Shown piece by piece: positions 30,192 through 38,385 of a DNA stretch of 64,000 nucleotides. Within the stretch, counting starts at the first letter, position 1. Each line of letters opens with the position of its first letter. The notes below the pieces were generated by a model. It was given only the letters and a program-made list of their open reading frames with translations. It had not been told where the DNA came from and ran no database searches. The position numbers and the translations under genes were made by a program. The DNA comes from Mycolicibacterium iranicum (lineage in GTDB: Bacteria; Actinomycetota; Actinomycetes; Mycobacteriales; Mycobacteriaceae): assembly GCF_014190915.1 (NCBI RefSeq), contig NZ_JACHVU010000003.1, forward strand, positions 248,001 through 312,000, in the 5' to 3' direction.

Positions 30192-30214
30192 TGGTGCGCG
30201 ATACTGGGATTGAA
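30192..30214. repeat. Right att core inside tRNA-Val
   Basis: The 23-base core coincides with the 3' 23 nucleotides of the tRNA (T-arm end, acceptor stem and CCA), so integration regenerates an intact tRNA. Confidence 0.93.
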
Positions 30215-30267
30215 CCAGTGACCTCTTCCGTGTCAGGGAAGCGCTCTCCCGCTGAGCTAATCGCGCC
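30192..30267 (-). tRNA. tRNA-Val(GAC), integration target
   Basis: 76 nucleotides with encoded CCA. Acceptor GGCGCGA/TCGCGC; D-arm AGCTCAGCGGGAGAGC; anticodon arm CTTCC-CTGACAC-GGAAG with GAC; T-arm CTGGTTCAATCCCAG. Last gene of a minus-strand Gly-Cys-Val tRNA cluster. Confidence 0.97.
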
Positions 30268-30277
30268 GGGACATCCT

Positions 30278-30351
30278 TGGAGGTGGAGACGGGAATCGAA
30301 CCCGTGTGCACGGCTTTGCAGGCCGTTGCCTCACCACTCGGCCACTCCACC
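30278..30351 (-). tRNA. tRNA-Cys(GCA)
   Basis: 74 nucleotides with encoded CCA. Acceptor GGTGGAG/CTCCACC, discriminator T; anticodon arm ACGGC-CTGCAAA-GCCGT with GCA; T-arm CGGGTTCGATTCCCG. Ten bases before tRNA-Val on the same strand. Confidence 0.96.
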
Positions 30352-30378
30352 GCTGGGGTTGATGCCACTGCATCCTCG

Positions 30379-30451
30379 AGCGGATGACGGGATTCGAACC
30401 CGCGACCCTCACCTTGGCAAGGTGATGCGCTACCAACTGCGCTACATCCGC
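30379..30451 (-). tRNA. tRNA-Gly(GCC)
   Basis: 73 nucleotides, CCA not encoded. Acceptor GCGGATG/CATCCGC; D-arm AGCGCAGTTGGTAGCGC; anticodon arm CACCT-TGCCAAG-GTG with GCC; T-arm GCGGGTTCGAATCCCG. First gene of the cluster. Confidence 0.95.
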
Positions 30452-30710
30452 GCGCCACGGGCGAGATCGTCGCCCGTCGCGATGCAGAACGATAGTCCAC
30501 GCAGCTTGGCAAGTACAAATCCCTTGCTCGCGCGGCGCGTCCGCGTTCCGGAGCGCCTCCCATGCGACGGTCGGCGCCCAACGCCTTCCGTCCGGGGCGT
30601 ACGCGACGATGCAGTCGAGCAGCGCGCAGCCGGGTGTTCGGCCACCGCGGATTCTCGGCGCGTGGACGCCGCGTGTTAGTCTTCTGCCTCGTTCGCCTCG
30701 TCGAACATCC

Positions 30711-30785
30711 GGTCTCGTAGCTCAGTGGGAGAGCGTCCGCCTCACACGCGGAAGGTCGCTGGTTCGAAACCAGCCGGGACCACCA
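30711..30785 (+). tRNA. tRNA-Val(CAC)
   Basis: 75 nucleotides with encoded CCA. Acceptor GGTCTCG with CGGGACC; anticodon arm TCCGC-CTCACAC-GCGGA with CAC; T-arm CTGGTTCGAAACCAG. On the opposite strand from the three-tRNA cluster and not interrupted. Confidence 0.96.
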
Positions 30786-31186
30786 CCCTTCCTTCCGGAC
30801 GCCCGAGGGAATCGAGCCGCTGACGGTCTCGACACAGCCTTGCGCCGGTCTCTTGAATGGGCAAAGAAGCGGAGCGCCGGGTGGCGAAATCCAGCAATCG
30901 CCGCGCTCCCAGTGGTGAAGTGCCTGACCCAGCTCTGGGGGAGATGTCCCGTCCTGAAGCGTTCCGTGGCTAATTAGTTCCGCTGCTCATCGGGCGACCG
31001 GCGGACAGCACTTCAAAGTTTTTGCGCGCGAGGGGTTTTCGCAGCCGCTTCCGGGGAAACAATCGCCCCAGGAAGCAGTAGTGATGTACGTCACGTGGCA
31101 GGCCGATCCTGCCGCCGGGTTAGGCGTTTCTGTCCGTATGTCGGGGGCCGGAACGCTGCTCTCCTAGATGAGATGAGGAGAATCCC
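30786..31186. other. Gap with no gene seen
   Basis: About 400 bases. Open frames here run through the tRNA or have poor starts. It holds the promoter region of the exported-protein gene; a GAGGAG ribosome site is at ~31175. Nothing else stands out. Confidence 0.5.
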
Positions 31187-31729
31187 ATGACGTCACGAAT
31201 CACCCGGCTTCTGGCACTGACGGTCAGCGTGACGCTGATCGCGTTGTTCGGTGGTCTGACGGCCGGCACCGCCGGCGCGCAACCGCGGCCCGGCGTGGGC
31301 AAGCAGAACACCGTCCAGGTACAGGGCACGGGCGCCAACGGAGTGAAATTCAACGGCCAGTTCACGGCGCAGACCGCCAAAGAGGGTGACTCTGCAACGG
31401 GGGCCGTCGTCTCCGGCCAGCTCACCGGCAAACTGATCAACCCCGGGCAGGGCCCGACCACAGCCCAGGACGTCGCTCAGGCCGTCGATATGCCCGTAGA
31501 GAGTCTGCAGGCAACCTGCCAGGTCCTGAACCTGGTTCTCGGCCCGCTCGACCTGAATCTGCTGGGGCTGAACGTCCACCTCGACCAGGTCGTGCTGGAC
31601 ATCACGGCAGACCCGGCAGGCGGTCTGCTCGGCCAGCTGCTCTGTAGCCTCGCCGGCGGAATCGGAGGCCCGTTGGCTCCGATCATCAACCTGCTTAACC
31701 AGATTCTCGCCGCCCTCGGCGGACTCTGA
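31187..31729 (+). CDS. Exported hydrophobic protein, function unknown
   Basis: 180 residues with a signal peptide (ITRLLALTVSVTLIALFGGLTAGTAGAQP). The mature part has a charged first half (NGVKFNGQFTAQTAKEGDSATGAVVSGQ) and a hydrophobic second half LDLNLLGLNVHLDQVVLDITADPAGGLLGQLLCSLAGGIGG, with two cysteines. This LNLLGL...VxLDItAxPGxGxLLGxLLC layout recurs in actinobacterial secreted proteins, but no function is known to me. Good ribosome site GAGGAG. Confidence 0.8.
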   Translation: MTSRITRLLALTVSVTLIALFGGLTAGTAGAQPRPGVGKQNTVQVQGTGANGVKFNGQFTAQTAKEGDSATGAVVSGQLTGKLINPGQGPTTAQDVAQAVDMPVESLQATCQVLNLVLGPLDLNLLGLNVHLDQVVLDITADPAGGLLGQLLCSLAGGIGGPLAPIINLLNQILAALGGL

Positions 31730-31793
31730 GTCCGACCGCTCTGACGCCGCCGCCCGCACCTGTCCGCGGGCGGCGGCTCAGAACCGTGTCGGG

Positions 31794-32771
31794 CTACCGA
31801 TATCGCCGCGGAACCGTCCAATGCCGCCCGAACTCGTCGTTGAAGCATTCGGGGTCGAACGGACTGTCGCCGCCGGCCGGAAAACTCGTCAGTTCGCCGA
31901 AGACGATGCGACCCTCGACGTCGTAGAGGTCCACCCGCACGAAATCTGTTTCTGCGCCCAGGCATTCGGCCAGGCTCACCATCTCCTGCAAATGAGCCGG
32001 GCGTGGGGGCTCGACGTCGGCGTTGGGCGGGCCACCGCTGAGGGGGAGATGCGACCAGTCGGGTCGGAAGAAATCTTGAGTCCGTCGGCCGAAGCGTCCG
32101 CTGTCGACCTGGATGTAGTGGCATCTGCCGTGAAAGACGAAGAACTTGTAATCGTCCGGGATGGTCCCGTCGCCGTTGGCGAGCAGTTCTTCGACGATGA
32201 CGCGCCGCGGCACCTGTCCGTACACCCATTCGCGGTTCGGCCCTTGCCCGTACAGCTGCGCCACCCAGTTCGAGGCGATCCACACCACGTCGTCGCGGCG
32301 CGCGAACTCCGGTCGGACGTGCCGGTACTCCCAGCTTCCCGGGTAGAGCGGCAGGCGCGCGTCGGCGGGGGCCTGCTCGGAGACGACGATCGCGGTGCCG
32401 CTGCCGTGGGTCGGCTTGACCACGTAGGCCTCGGGGAGGTCGATGTCATGCAGGGCCGCGGGGTCCTCGACCACGGCGAAAACGCGCGGAAGATACTGCG
32501 GGCCAACCTTTTCGGCGACATAACCGCGCACAGCGGCTTTGTCGGCGAACGTGACGATCAGGTCGCGGCGGTCACGCAACATCTTGTAGCGGACCTTCTC
32601 GCGGAACCCGTCGGGATTGCGTGTGCGCCACAGCCGCACGGCACGCACGATCGCGCTGCGCTCGCGCCGCCGCACACCCTGCTGTGCGGCACGGCGATTC
32701 GCGGCCCACGACGTCCGCACCGCATCGACGAGGCCGGAGGCGCGCGACGGTGTGGGAGGCGGAAAGCGCAT
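31794..32771 (-). CDS. TupA-like ATP-grasp protein
   Basis: 325 residues of the ATPgrasp_TupA family, linked to cell-surface polysaccharide or teichuronopeptide synthesis. Seen: YVVKPTHGSGTAIVV (the ATP-grasp lysine and Gly-rich loop), RVIVEELLANGDGTIPDDYKFFVFHGRCHYIQVD (central strands with metal ligands), and DFVRVDLYDVEGRIVFGELTSFPAGGDSPF (C-terminal catalytic loop). Probably ligates an amino acid or similar to an envelope glycan. Arg-rich first 60 residues. Confidence 0.87.
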   Translation of the reverse strand: MRFPPPTPSRASGLVDAVRTSWAANRRAAQQGVRRRERSAIVRAVRLWRTRNPDGFREKVRYKMLRDRRDLIVTFADKAAVRGYVAEKVGPQYLPRVFAVVEDPAALHDIDLPEAYVVKPTHGSGTAIVVSEQAPADARLPLYPGSWEYRHVRPEFARRDDVVWIASNWVAQLYGQGPNREWVYGQVPRRVIVEELLANGDGTIPDDYKFFVFHGRCHYIQVDSGRFGRRTQDFFRPDWSHLPLSGGPPNADVEPPRPAHLQEMVSLAECLGAETDFVRVDLYDVEGRIVFGELTSFPAGGDSPFDPECFNDEFGRHWTVPRRYR

Positions 32772-32849
32772 CGGCTCAGGCTACGGACGCCGCTCGAAAC
32801 GGAGGCCGAAGTGCCGGCCCACAGTCCGCCACAGCGTGCGGGGCGGCGG

Positions 32850-33128
32850 TCAGAGGTGCGGCGCTTCCTTGATCGTGGTGTCCTGCTTGCCGACGGTCTG
32901 GCAGTAGGTGGAGATCGACAGGCGGGTGCCGGTGAGCTCTGCGTTGCTCGGCTCGTTCTTGCCCTCGTCGGTCAGCATCTTGGTGATCGCTTCGTTCTGC
33001 TTCTTCTCATCGGCTGACTGGAAGTCCGCGCACGTGGTGTCGCCCCCGTCGTTGGTGACCTGGGAGCAGCCGCTCAAAACGGCCGTGGCGGCCAGAACCG
33101 ACATCAGAAGAATCTTCGCGTGCGTCAT
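32850..33128 (-). CDS. HdeA-like lipoprotein
   Basis: 92 residues: signal peptide with lipobox LSGC (MTHAKILLMSVLAATAVLSGC), then TTCADFQSADEKKQNEAITKML and TGTRLSISTYCQTVGKQDTTIKEA. Two cysteines flanking a small helical domain and the C-x-D/E-F...YC pattern are like HdeA-type acid-stress chaperones found in mycobacteria. An ATG at 33137 is an alternative start. Confidence 0.72.
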   Translation of the reverse strand: MTHAKILLMSVLAATAVLSGCSQVTNDGGDTTCADFQSADEKKQNEAITKMLTDEGKNEPSNAELTGTRLSISTYCQTVGKQDTTIKEAPHL

Positions 33129-33177
33129 GGCAGACATGTTGCCCAGCCGCGCGCGCAGCCAAACCCCGGCGGTGGCG

Positions 33178-33645
33178 CTACCCGGCCCGCCAGCCGGACT
33201 TACCGCTCCACACGAAGTGGTGGCGGTGATGGGCCAGGCGGTCGAGACGAGCCAGCGCACTCGACAAATCGTCGGCCAGCGGCAATTCCCCGTCCGGGTC
33301 GCAGACAGTCAGCAGCCGGCGCACCGGGGGGCTGGCCACGATCGCCCAGTCGACGTCACGCCGGGCGCAGTGCACGCTGATGTAGTACAGCGCGGTGAAA
33401 CCCTGGCTCCCGAAGAAGTCGACCGCGCGAAGGTCGAGCACCAGTTGCTTCGATGCCCGGGTGTGGCGTTCGACGTAGCGGCCGAGTTCGCGACCGTTGA
33501 CCGCGTCGACCTCACCGAGGACTGCGACGGCGACCCGGTTTGCCGAGCAGGACCTCACGCCGAACACGGCGCTCCCGCACCGGCGCTGCTCATCGTCGTG
33601 TCCGATGCTGCGCTGGAAGATGCGTTCAGTTTTGGTAACTACCAT
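33178..33645 (-). CDS. STAS-domain protein (anti-sigma factor antagonist type)
   Basis: 155 residues. Core AVAVLGEVDAVNGRELGRYVERHTRASKQLVLDLRAVDFFGSQGFTALYYISVHC matches the STAS fold; the residue after the DLRAVDFFG strand is the usual phosphorylatable Ser (S-Q-G). These proteins release sigma factors such as SigF by binding their anti-sigma kinases. With two SigF-like genes 6 kb away a link is possible. ATG 33645 is preferred over an in-frame start 4 codons upstream. Confidence 0.8.
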   Translation of the reverse strand: MVVTKTERIFQRSIGHDDEQRRCGSAVFGVRSCSANRVAVAVLGEVDAVNGRELGRYVERHTRASKQLVLDLRAVDFFGSQGFTALYYISVHCARRDVDWAIVASPPVRRLLTVCDPDGELPLADDLSSALARLDRLAHHRHHFVWSGKSGWRAG

Positions 33646-33915
33646 TCTCGCTCTCACAGAGTCATTGCAGAGAAGCCTGGTCGACGGCCCGTCCCTGTGG
33701 GGCGGTGGACCGGATCAGGCTGCGCCACGCGGCGCGCCTGCGCGGCTGGTAGCTCAACCGCTTACCAGAGTAGTACGGATTTCGTCGTTGCTGGAAGACT
33801 TCGTGCGATTTCCAGTCGCGTATTCGCAGAATGTCTTTCGGGCCCATGCCGTCGAAATAACTAACGACGACGTCAACGCCCTAGTTTGACCGGCTACGGA
33901 TTTCGTCGTCCGCGG

Positions 33916-34356
33916 TCACCGGCTCGGTAGACGCACGACCTGGACGAAGAACTCGTCGATCTGCCGGACCGCGCTCATGAACTGGTCCAGATCGACGGGT
34001 TTGGTCACGTAGGCGTTCGCATGCAGCTTGTAGCTGCGCAGGATGTCCTCTTCAGCCGAGGACGTGGTCAGGACGACGACCGGGATGTCGCACAGCTGCG
34101 GGTCGGACTTGATCTGTTCCAGTAGCTGGCGGCCGTCGTACTTCGGCAGGTTCAGGTCAAGCAGGACCAGGTCCGGGCGCGGAGCCTGCGCGTACTCGCC
34201 GCGGCGGTAGAGGAAGTCGAGCCCCTCCTGGCCGTCCCGGGCCACGTGCAGGTTGTTCGCAATCTTGTTCTGCTCGAAGGCTTCTCGCGTGATCAGCTCA
34301 TCGCCGGCGTCGTCCTCGACGAGTAACACGTCGATCGATCGGGTGGATGCAGTCAT
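33916..34356 (-). CDS. Single-domain response regulator
   Basis: 146 residues, receiver domain only. Acidic pair VEDD (residues 13-16), phosphoacceptor in LVLLDLNLPKYDG (~63), Thr in VVLTTSSAEED, Lys in YVTKPVD. It resembles Rcp1-type regulators working with phytochrome-like or hybrid kinases. No kinase gene is adjacent, so the partner lies elsewhere. Confidence 0.9.
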   Translation of the reverse strand: MTASTRSIDVLLVEDDAGDELITREAFEQNKIANNLHVARDGQEGLDFLYRRGEYAQAPRPDLVLLDLNLPKYDGRQLLEQIKSDPQLCDIPVVVLTTSSAEEDILRSYKLHANAYVTKPVDLDQFMSAVRQIDEFFVQVVRLPSR

Positions 34357-34521
34357 CAGGTCCCTTCAGAGCCGTCGGAGTCGCCGAAGCGAGTCACGCA
34401 TGAGGTGTTTGGCGCTGAATGCTGAACGACAACCACGATGGGTGCCACCGGGTATCGCCGGTAGAAAACCATTGTCGCATAGAACGCGGCCTTTACACCG
34501 CCCTTCGGCGCGGCGTGATCC

Positions 34522-35100
34522 CTACGAGAGCCTGCCGTCGAGAACGGTGAGTGCATGCTCGAGCGCTTCGCCCGGCAGGGGAGTGCCGTCGGACGCGGCG
34601 ATCAGCACCCCCACCACCGCGCCGGCGACGACCCTGCGTTCGGCCTCGGCGGTGCGGGCGGGGAGGCGGTGCCGTAGGGCGTCGGTGATCAGGTCGATGA
34701 GCCGGACGTACTCGCGGTAGACGAGACTGCGGGCGTCGGGAATCGTGTAGAGCAGACGCTGACCGGTGACGGCGTTCTCGCGTTCGTCCTCGGTCAGTCC
34801 CGAGAAGACCTGCTGCACCGCGTGTCGGTACGCAGCGACCGGAGTCAGCCCCGGCGGGGCGGCGATGAACGCGTCCACGATGGGCTGGGTGTGGTCGTCG
34901 GAGAGCAGCACAGCCTCTTTCACGCTGAAGTAGCGGTAGAAGGTGCTCTGCGAGACCTCGGCTGCCTCGGCGATCTGCTCGACGGTCGTGGCGGCGTAGC
35001 CCTGACGCTCGAAAAGCCGGAACGCCTCCCGCCGGATCGCCAGCCGGGTGGCGTGCTTCTTGCGCTCCCGCAGCCCGCGCGAGACGTCGGCCTGCCCCAC
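34522..35100 (-). CDS. TetR-family transcriptional regulator
   Basis: 192 residues. N-terminal HTH: RRE AFRLFERQGYAATTVEQIAEAAEVSQSTFYRYFSVKEAVLL is a textbook TetR DNA-binding domain; the C-terminal ~140 residues are the ligand-binding bundle. Divergent from the 35210 gene. No specific ligand suggested by context. Confidence 0.93.
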   Translation of the reverse strand: MGQADVSRGLRERKKHATRLAIRREAFRLFERQGYAATTVEQIAEAAEVSQSTFYRYFSVKEAVLLSDDHTQPIVDAFIAAPPGLTPVAAYRHAVQQVFSGLTEDERENAVTGQRLLYTIPDARSLVYREYVRLIDLITDALRHRLPARTAEAERRVVAGAVVGVLIAASDGTPLPGEALEHALTVLDGRLS

Positions 35101-35209
35101 CGGCCCAGTGTCGCAGTTCGGCGCCGCCGACGGCCCGGAACCCGGATTCCGCCGTCGGCGATGCGTGTGGTGATTCCGGCAACAGCAACCGTGGCGTTAC
35201 AGTGCAGCG

Positions 35210-35440
35210 ATGACACAAGCGCACGGAGACGACGGTGCCGGTCTGGCGGTGGGTCGTCGAGTCCGCACGGTCGGGGATGAGATTGCCACGGGGGAGATCG
35301 TCGAGGACTTCGGCGATCTGTCGGGGACGGCTGTAGTGGTCGACGCCCAGTCGACGGTCAGGTCACGGCGGTGGGCGGTCGCGCTCGACGACGGTCGGCT
35401 CGTGTTCCTCGACGGCCACGAGCTCGAGCCGCTGACCTAA
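35210..35440 (+). CDS. Small conserved mycobacterial protein, function unknown
   Basis: 76 residues: LAVGRRVRTVGDEIATGEIVEDFGDLSGTAVVVD followed by RSRRWAVALDDGRLVFLDGHELEP. A short SH3-like beta-barrel is plausible. I recall similar unnamed mycobacterial proteins. Converges on the glycosyltransferase operon with a 4-base stop overlap. Confidence 0.72.
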   Translation: MTQAHGDDGAGLAVGRRVRTVGDEIATGEIVEDFGDLSGTAVVVDAQSTVRSRRWAVALDDGRLVFLDGHELEPLT

Positions 35441-36291
35441 CGCAGCGCCTGCCGTGACCCGTCGGACGCGGACAGCACATGCGGCGTCCCGTCGGGGTCT
35501 CGTCTGATCAGTCCCTGGGATTCGAACGCCGACAACCAGCCGACCATCGGCCAGCGGCCCCACCGCCGGTGGAAGATCAGCGAATTGCGCACGATGTCCT
35601 CGAGATGCCCGACCGGCGGGCTGCTCACCTCGTGGTGTTGGTGGAACGCGTGCGCGCCGCCCACCCACCGCATGGCAACCCCTTGGGCCGCTGCGCGGCA
35701 ACCGAAGTCGGTGTCCTCGCCGCCGTAGCCGACGTACTCCTCGCAGAAACCGCCGATCCGTCGCCAGGTCGTTGCGGTCAGCGCGAAGGACAGCGACCAG
35801 AACAGCGCGTAGTCGCTCGTGGGGACGACGGTGTCACCCGGCGGTGACGGCCGCGCGGGATGCGGGTCCACCCGGTCGTCCAGAGTCGACAGGTCGTAAC
35901 CCGCTGGGCCGGCAGGGGGTAGATACGTCACGGGGCCGCACAGCAACGCGTCCCGGTGCTGCGTGCTCGCCGCGGTCGTCTGATAACGCGCGATCAGCGC
36001 GGTGGAGGGGATGCAGTCCACGTCGAGGAAGATCAGCAGTTCGGCGCCGGCTTCCAGGGCAGCGCCGGCGCCCCGGTTGCGGGCCTCGGCCAGCGGGAGG
36101 TGACGCCCGGCCGCACAGTCCACGACGTCGGCGTTCGCCCCGGTGCTCCGGACGACATCGTGGATCTCGGGGTCGGCAAGCGCGACGACGACGTGGACGT
36201 CGGGTGCCGACGAGCTTCTCTGCAGACCCGAGAGCTGACGACGGAGATGGACGTGCCGGCCGTGCGCGACCGTGATCACGGCCGTTCTCAC
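35437..36291 (-). CDS. Glycosyltransferase family 2
   Basis: 284 residues from a GTG overlapping the upstream stop (GTGA). N-terminal GT-A domain: VRTAVITVAHGRHVHLRRQLSGLQ, LAEARNRGAGAALEAGAELLIFLDVDCIP with the DxD-type motif DVD, and C-terminal GT7-like portion RIGGFCEEYVGYGGEDTDFGCRA. It transfers an unknown nucleotide sugar. Last gene of a four-glycosyltransferase operon (39446 down to 35437). Confidence 0.9.
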   Translation of the reverse strand: MRTAVITVAHGRHVHLRRQLSGLQRSSSAPDVHVVVALADPEIHDVVRSTGANADVVDCAAGRHLPLAEARNRGAGAALEAGAELLIFLDVDCIPSTALIARYQTTAASTQHRDALLCGPVTYLPPAGPAGYDLSTLDDRVDPHPARPSPPGDTVVPTSDYALFWSLSFALTATTWRRIGGFCEEYVGYGGEDTDFGCRAAAQGVAMRWVGGAHAFHQHHEVSSPPVGHLEDIVRNSLIFHRRWGRWPMVGWLSAFESQGLIRRDPDGTPHVLSASDGSRQALR

Positions 36292-37298
36292 GAGCCACCG
36301 GGCCGGCTGTCGCGGGCCGTCGCCTCGATCGCTGCCGCGGCACGTGCGGCGGCGCCACGGACCTGCCAGCGTTGCCATTGCGACGGGTCAGTGCGCCGGG
36401 CCCGGTGCAGCAGATCCGGCCACTGCGCCTCGGCCGGCCAGCCGTGGGCGGCCACCGCCAACCCGTGACGGTCGAGAACCCGCGCGGTGGCAGCCTGCTC
36501 TCCGAACGGCCGGGGCTGCGGAATCACGACCGCGGGCCTGCGGGCCGCGGCGATGTCGGCGATGCTGTTCTGCCCGGCGTGGCTGACCACGACATCGGCT
36601 CGGCAGATTTCGGTCCAGGGGTCTTCGACCCAGCCGCCGGATTCGCCGCCGAGCGCCTGCCACGTCACGCGCGGCACGGCGTGCGTCGGTGGCGCGTCGC
36701 GGAATCCGCCACCGGCTCCGCCGAGCAGCAGCACGCGCAGGTCCTGCTCCGCTTCTCGTGCGCGCGCCGGGTCCGGCGGTGGGGTGCGGCTCTCGAAGCG
36801 GGTGATGCCACCGACGAAGCTGGTCTTCGCCGCGTGCGGGAGCAGCCAGTGCGGGGAGTTCAACTCTGCCGGCCACGCCGCCAGGATGTGGTCGGCGACC
36901 TGGTGGACGAGCGTGTGCGCGGCGTCGCTGCGATCTCCGGGCAGTGCGACCACGACGACCGGGACCCCCAGCAGGCGGAGGAAGACGGCCACCTCCACGG
37001 ACACGTCGACGACGCATGCCTCGGGTTCGGCGTCGGCGACCCACTGCGCGATCGCCTGCATCCGCGCGCTGTACCCCGGGGCGCGTAGCGGCGCCCAGTG
37101 CAGCGCGCCGTGGGCAGTGGGCTCGGCGACGCTGTCGGCCGCGTCGTCACGGGGAAGGTTGACGACTCCGGAGAACGGATGGTCCGGGGGCACGGTCCGC
37201 GACGTCAAGGCCGTGACAGGGCGGCGCAGGTGGCCGCTGATGCTGACGGCCCGCGCCAGATGGCCGTATCCGTGGTGGTGTATGTAGTAGCCGATCAT
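36288..37298 (-). CDS. MurG/GT28-like glycosyltransferase
   Basis: 336 residues. The N-terminus MIGYYIHHHGYGHLARAVSI is the glycine-rich GT-B opening; the C-terminal half has VLLLGGAGGGF and ADVVVSHAGQNSIADIAAARRPAVVIPQPRPFGEQ, the nucleotide-sugar site of GT28/MurG-like enzymes. Its ATG lies inside the upstream GT4 frame (152-base overlap), and its stop overlaps the GT2 start. Confidence 0.9.
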   Translation of the reverse strand: MIGYYIHHHGYGHLARAVSISGHLRRPVTALTSRTVPPDHPFSGVVNLPRDDAADSVAEPTAHGALHWAPLRAPGYSARMQAIAQWVADAEPEACVVDVSVEVAVFLRLLGVPVVVVALPGDRSDAAHTLVHQVADHILAAWPAELNSPHWLLPHAAKTSFVGGITRFESRTPPPDPARAREAEQDLRVLLLGGAGGGFRDAPPTHAVPRVTWQALGGESGGWVEDPWTEICRADVVVSHAGQNSIADIAAARRPAVVIPQPRPFGEQAATARVLDRHGLAVAAHGWPAEAQWPDLLHRARRTDPSQWQRWQVRGAAARAAAAIEATARDSRPGGS

Positions 37299-38385
37299 CG
37301 GTGTCCTCGCTGCTGGCGGAGATCATCTGCCGGTAGAGGGAGAGGTAGGCATCGACCATCGCGGCCGAGGAGCAGCGGCGCACCGCGTGCTCACGGACGT
37401 CGCGCCGCGACAGTTGTGCCGCAACGGGAATCGCCTCGGCGAGCGCGTGCACGTTGTCGGGCGCGACCAGACGGCCGGACTGTTCGGACACCAGCTCCGG
37501 GATTCCGCCCCGATCGAATGCGACCACCGGCGTGCCGCAGCACATCGCCTCGGCCACCACCAGCCCGTACGGTTCGTCCCAGGCCGGTGTGACCAGCGCG
37601 ACCGCTGCCGAGCCGGCGAGGCGGGCCAGCTCGTGCTGTGTGAGGTGCCCGGCGTAGCGCACGTCGGGTCCCAGGCGGGGCTCGATCTGCTCGGCGAAGT
37701 ACCGCGGGTTCGAAATCGGACCCGCCAGCGTGATCGCCCGTCCCGCAATCTGCGCGGCCTCGACGGCCAGGTGTGGAGCCTTCTCCCGCGTGATGCGCCC
37801 GAACCACACCAGGCCGTCGCCGCCCGGACCCATCGGCCAACGTTGTGCGTCAATGCCATTCGGCACCACGGTGAACTGCTGACCGCTGTGCGCCCAGGCC
37901 GCGGCGGTGTGCTCCGAGACGGCGGCGAACCGTGTGCCGGGCGCTGCGGTGGCCTGGATGGCCGACTCGAGCCACGGCGTCGGCGGTGTGTGCACGGTGG
38001 TCAACACAGGCGTCGACAAGGTCGATGCCATGGCCACCGGCAGGTAATGAAGGCTGTGGTTGTGGACGACGTCGAAGCGCTCGGCGTCGATGCCGCCCAG
38101 TTGCAGCATCAGGGCCAGATAGGCGTGGTGTTCGGCCATGAACGTCGCAGCGGGCATCGACACGTCGGACTTCGCGGCCTGCGACAGCGACAATTCGTTC
38201 ACCGAGAGCGTCGAACAGTCGGGCCCGGCGTCCGAACCGGGTGCGGCGTACAGCGACACGTGATGGCCGTGGTCGGCCAGGGCCCGGGCCAGGTGCCATA
38301 CGTGGGCTTCCAGGCCGCCGGCGAACGGTTGACGGACCGGGAACTGAGAGGACGCGATCAGCGCGATGCGCAAGGCGCGGGTCAT
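37147..38385 (-). CDS. GT4 glycosyltransferase, 3' end probably frameshifted
   Basis: 412-residue frame. N-terminal FAGGLEAHVWHLARALADHGHHVSLYAAPG and C-terminal TPAWDEPYGLVVAEAMCCGTPVVAFDRGGIPELV mark a GT4 family retaining glycosyltransferase. Homologous sequence appears to end near residue 362 (SLYRQMISASSED); the last ~50 residues (RIRPSGAGRQHQRPP ...) are an out-of-frame reading of the next gene. An ATGA stop/start overlap like those at the other operon junctions is present at 37298 but in the wrong frame, suggesting a small indel just upstream. Confidence 0.87.
   Translation of the reverse strand: MTRALRIALIASSQFPVRQPFAGGLEAHVWHLARALADHGHHVSLYAAPGSDAGPDCSTLSVNELSLSQAAKSDVSMPAATFMAEHHAYLALMLQLGGIDAERFDVVHNHSLHYLPVAMASTLSTPVLTTVHTPPTPWLESAIQATAAPGTRFAAVSEHTAAAWAHSGQQFTVVPNGIDAQRWPMGPGGDGLVWFGRITREKAPHLAVEAAQIAGRAITLAGPISNPRYFAEQIEPRLGPDVRYAGHLTQHELARLAGSAAVALVTPAWDEPYGLVVAEAMCCGTPVVAFDRGGIPELVSEQSGRLVAPDNVHALAEAIPVAAQLSRRDVREHAVRRCSSAAMVDAYLSLYRQMISASSEDTDDRLLHTPPRIRPSGAGRQHQRPPAPPCHGLDVADRAPGPSVLRSRQPSP

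Larger units (their letters stand above)
20094..30214. mobile_element. Element 2: TerS- and primase-encoding phage-satellite-like element
   Basis: Core-to-core length 10,098 bp, abutting the tRNA. Order: integrase, excisionase, small zinc-ribbon, primase-polymerase, replication ATPase, iteron array, a Cys-containing small protein, WhiB-like, three small proteins, HNH-like, 26-base motif/promoter, P27-type TerS, a small protein, then cargo (two minus-strand genes and one plus-strand gene). No capsid, portal, large terminase, tail or lysis genes. It has the same orientation and overall plan as element 1, but clearly different sequence in most genes. Confidence 0.88.

Noticed and set aside
9986-30214. 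A single ~20-kb prophage
   Set aside because: There are two integrases, two excisionases and two replication modules, an internal att core, and no portal, large terminase, tail or lysis genes. Two satellites explain this better.
33662-33847. A 61-codon minus-strand frame between STAS and response regulator genes
   Set aside because: No ribosome site; composition is basic but without motif. Left uncalled, though a small protein cannot be excluded.
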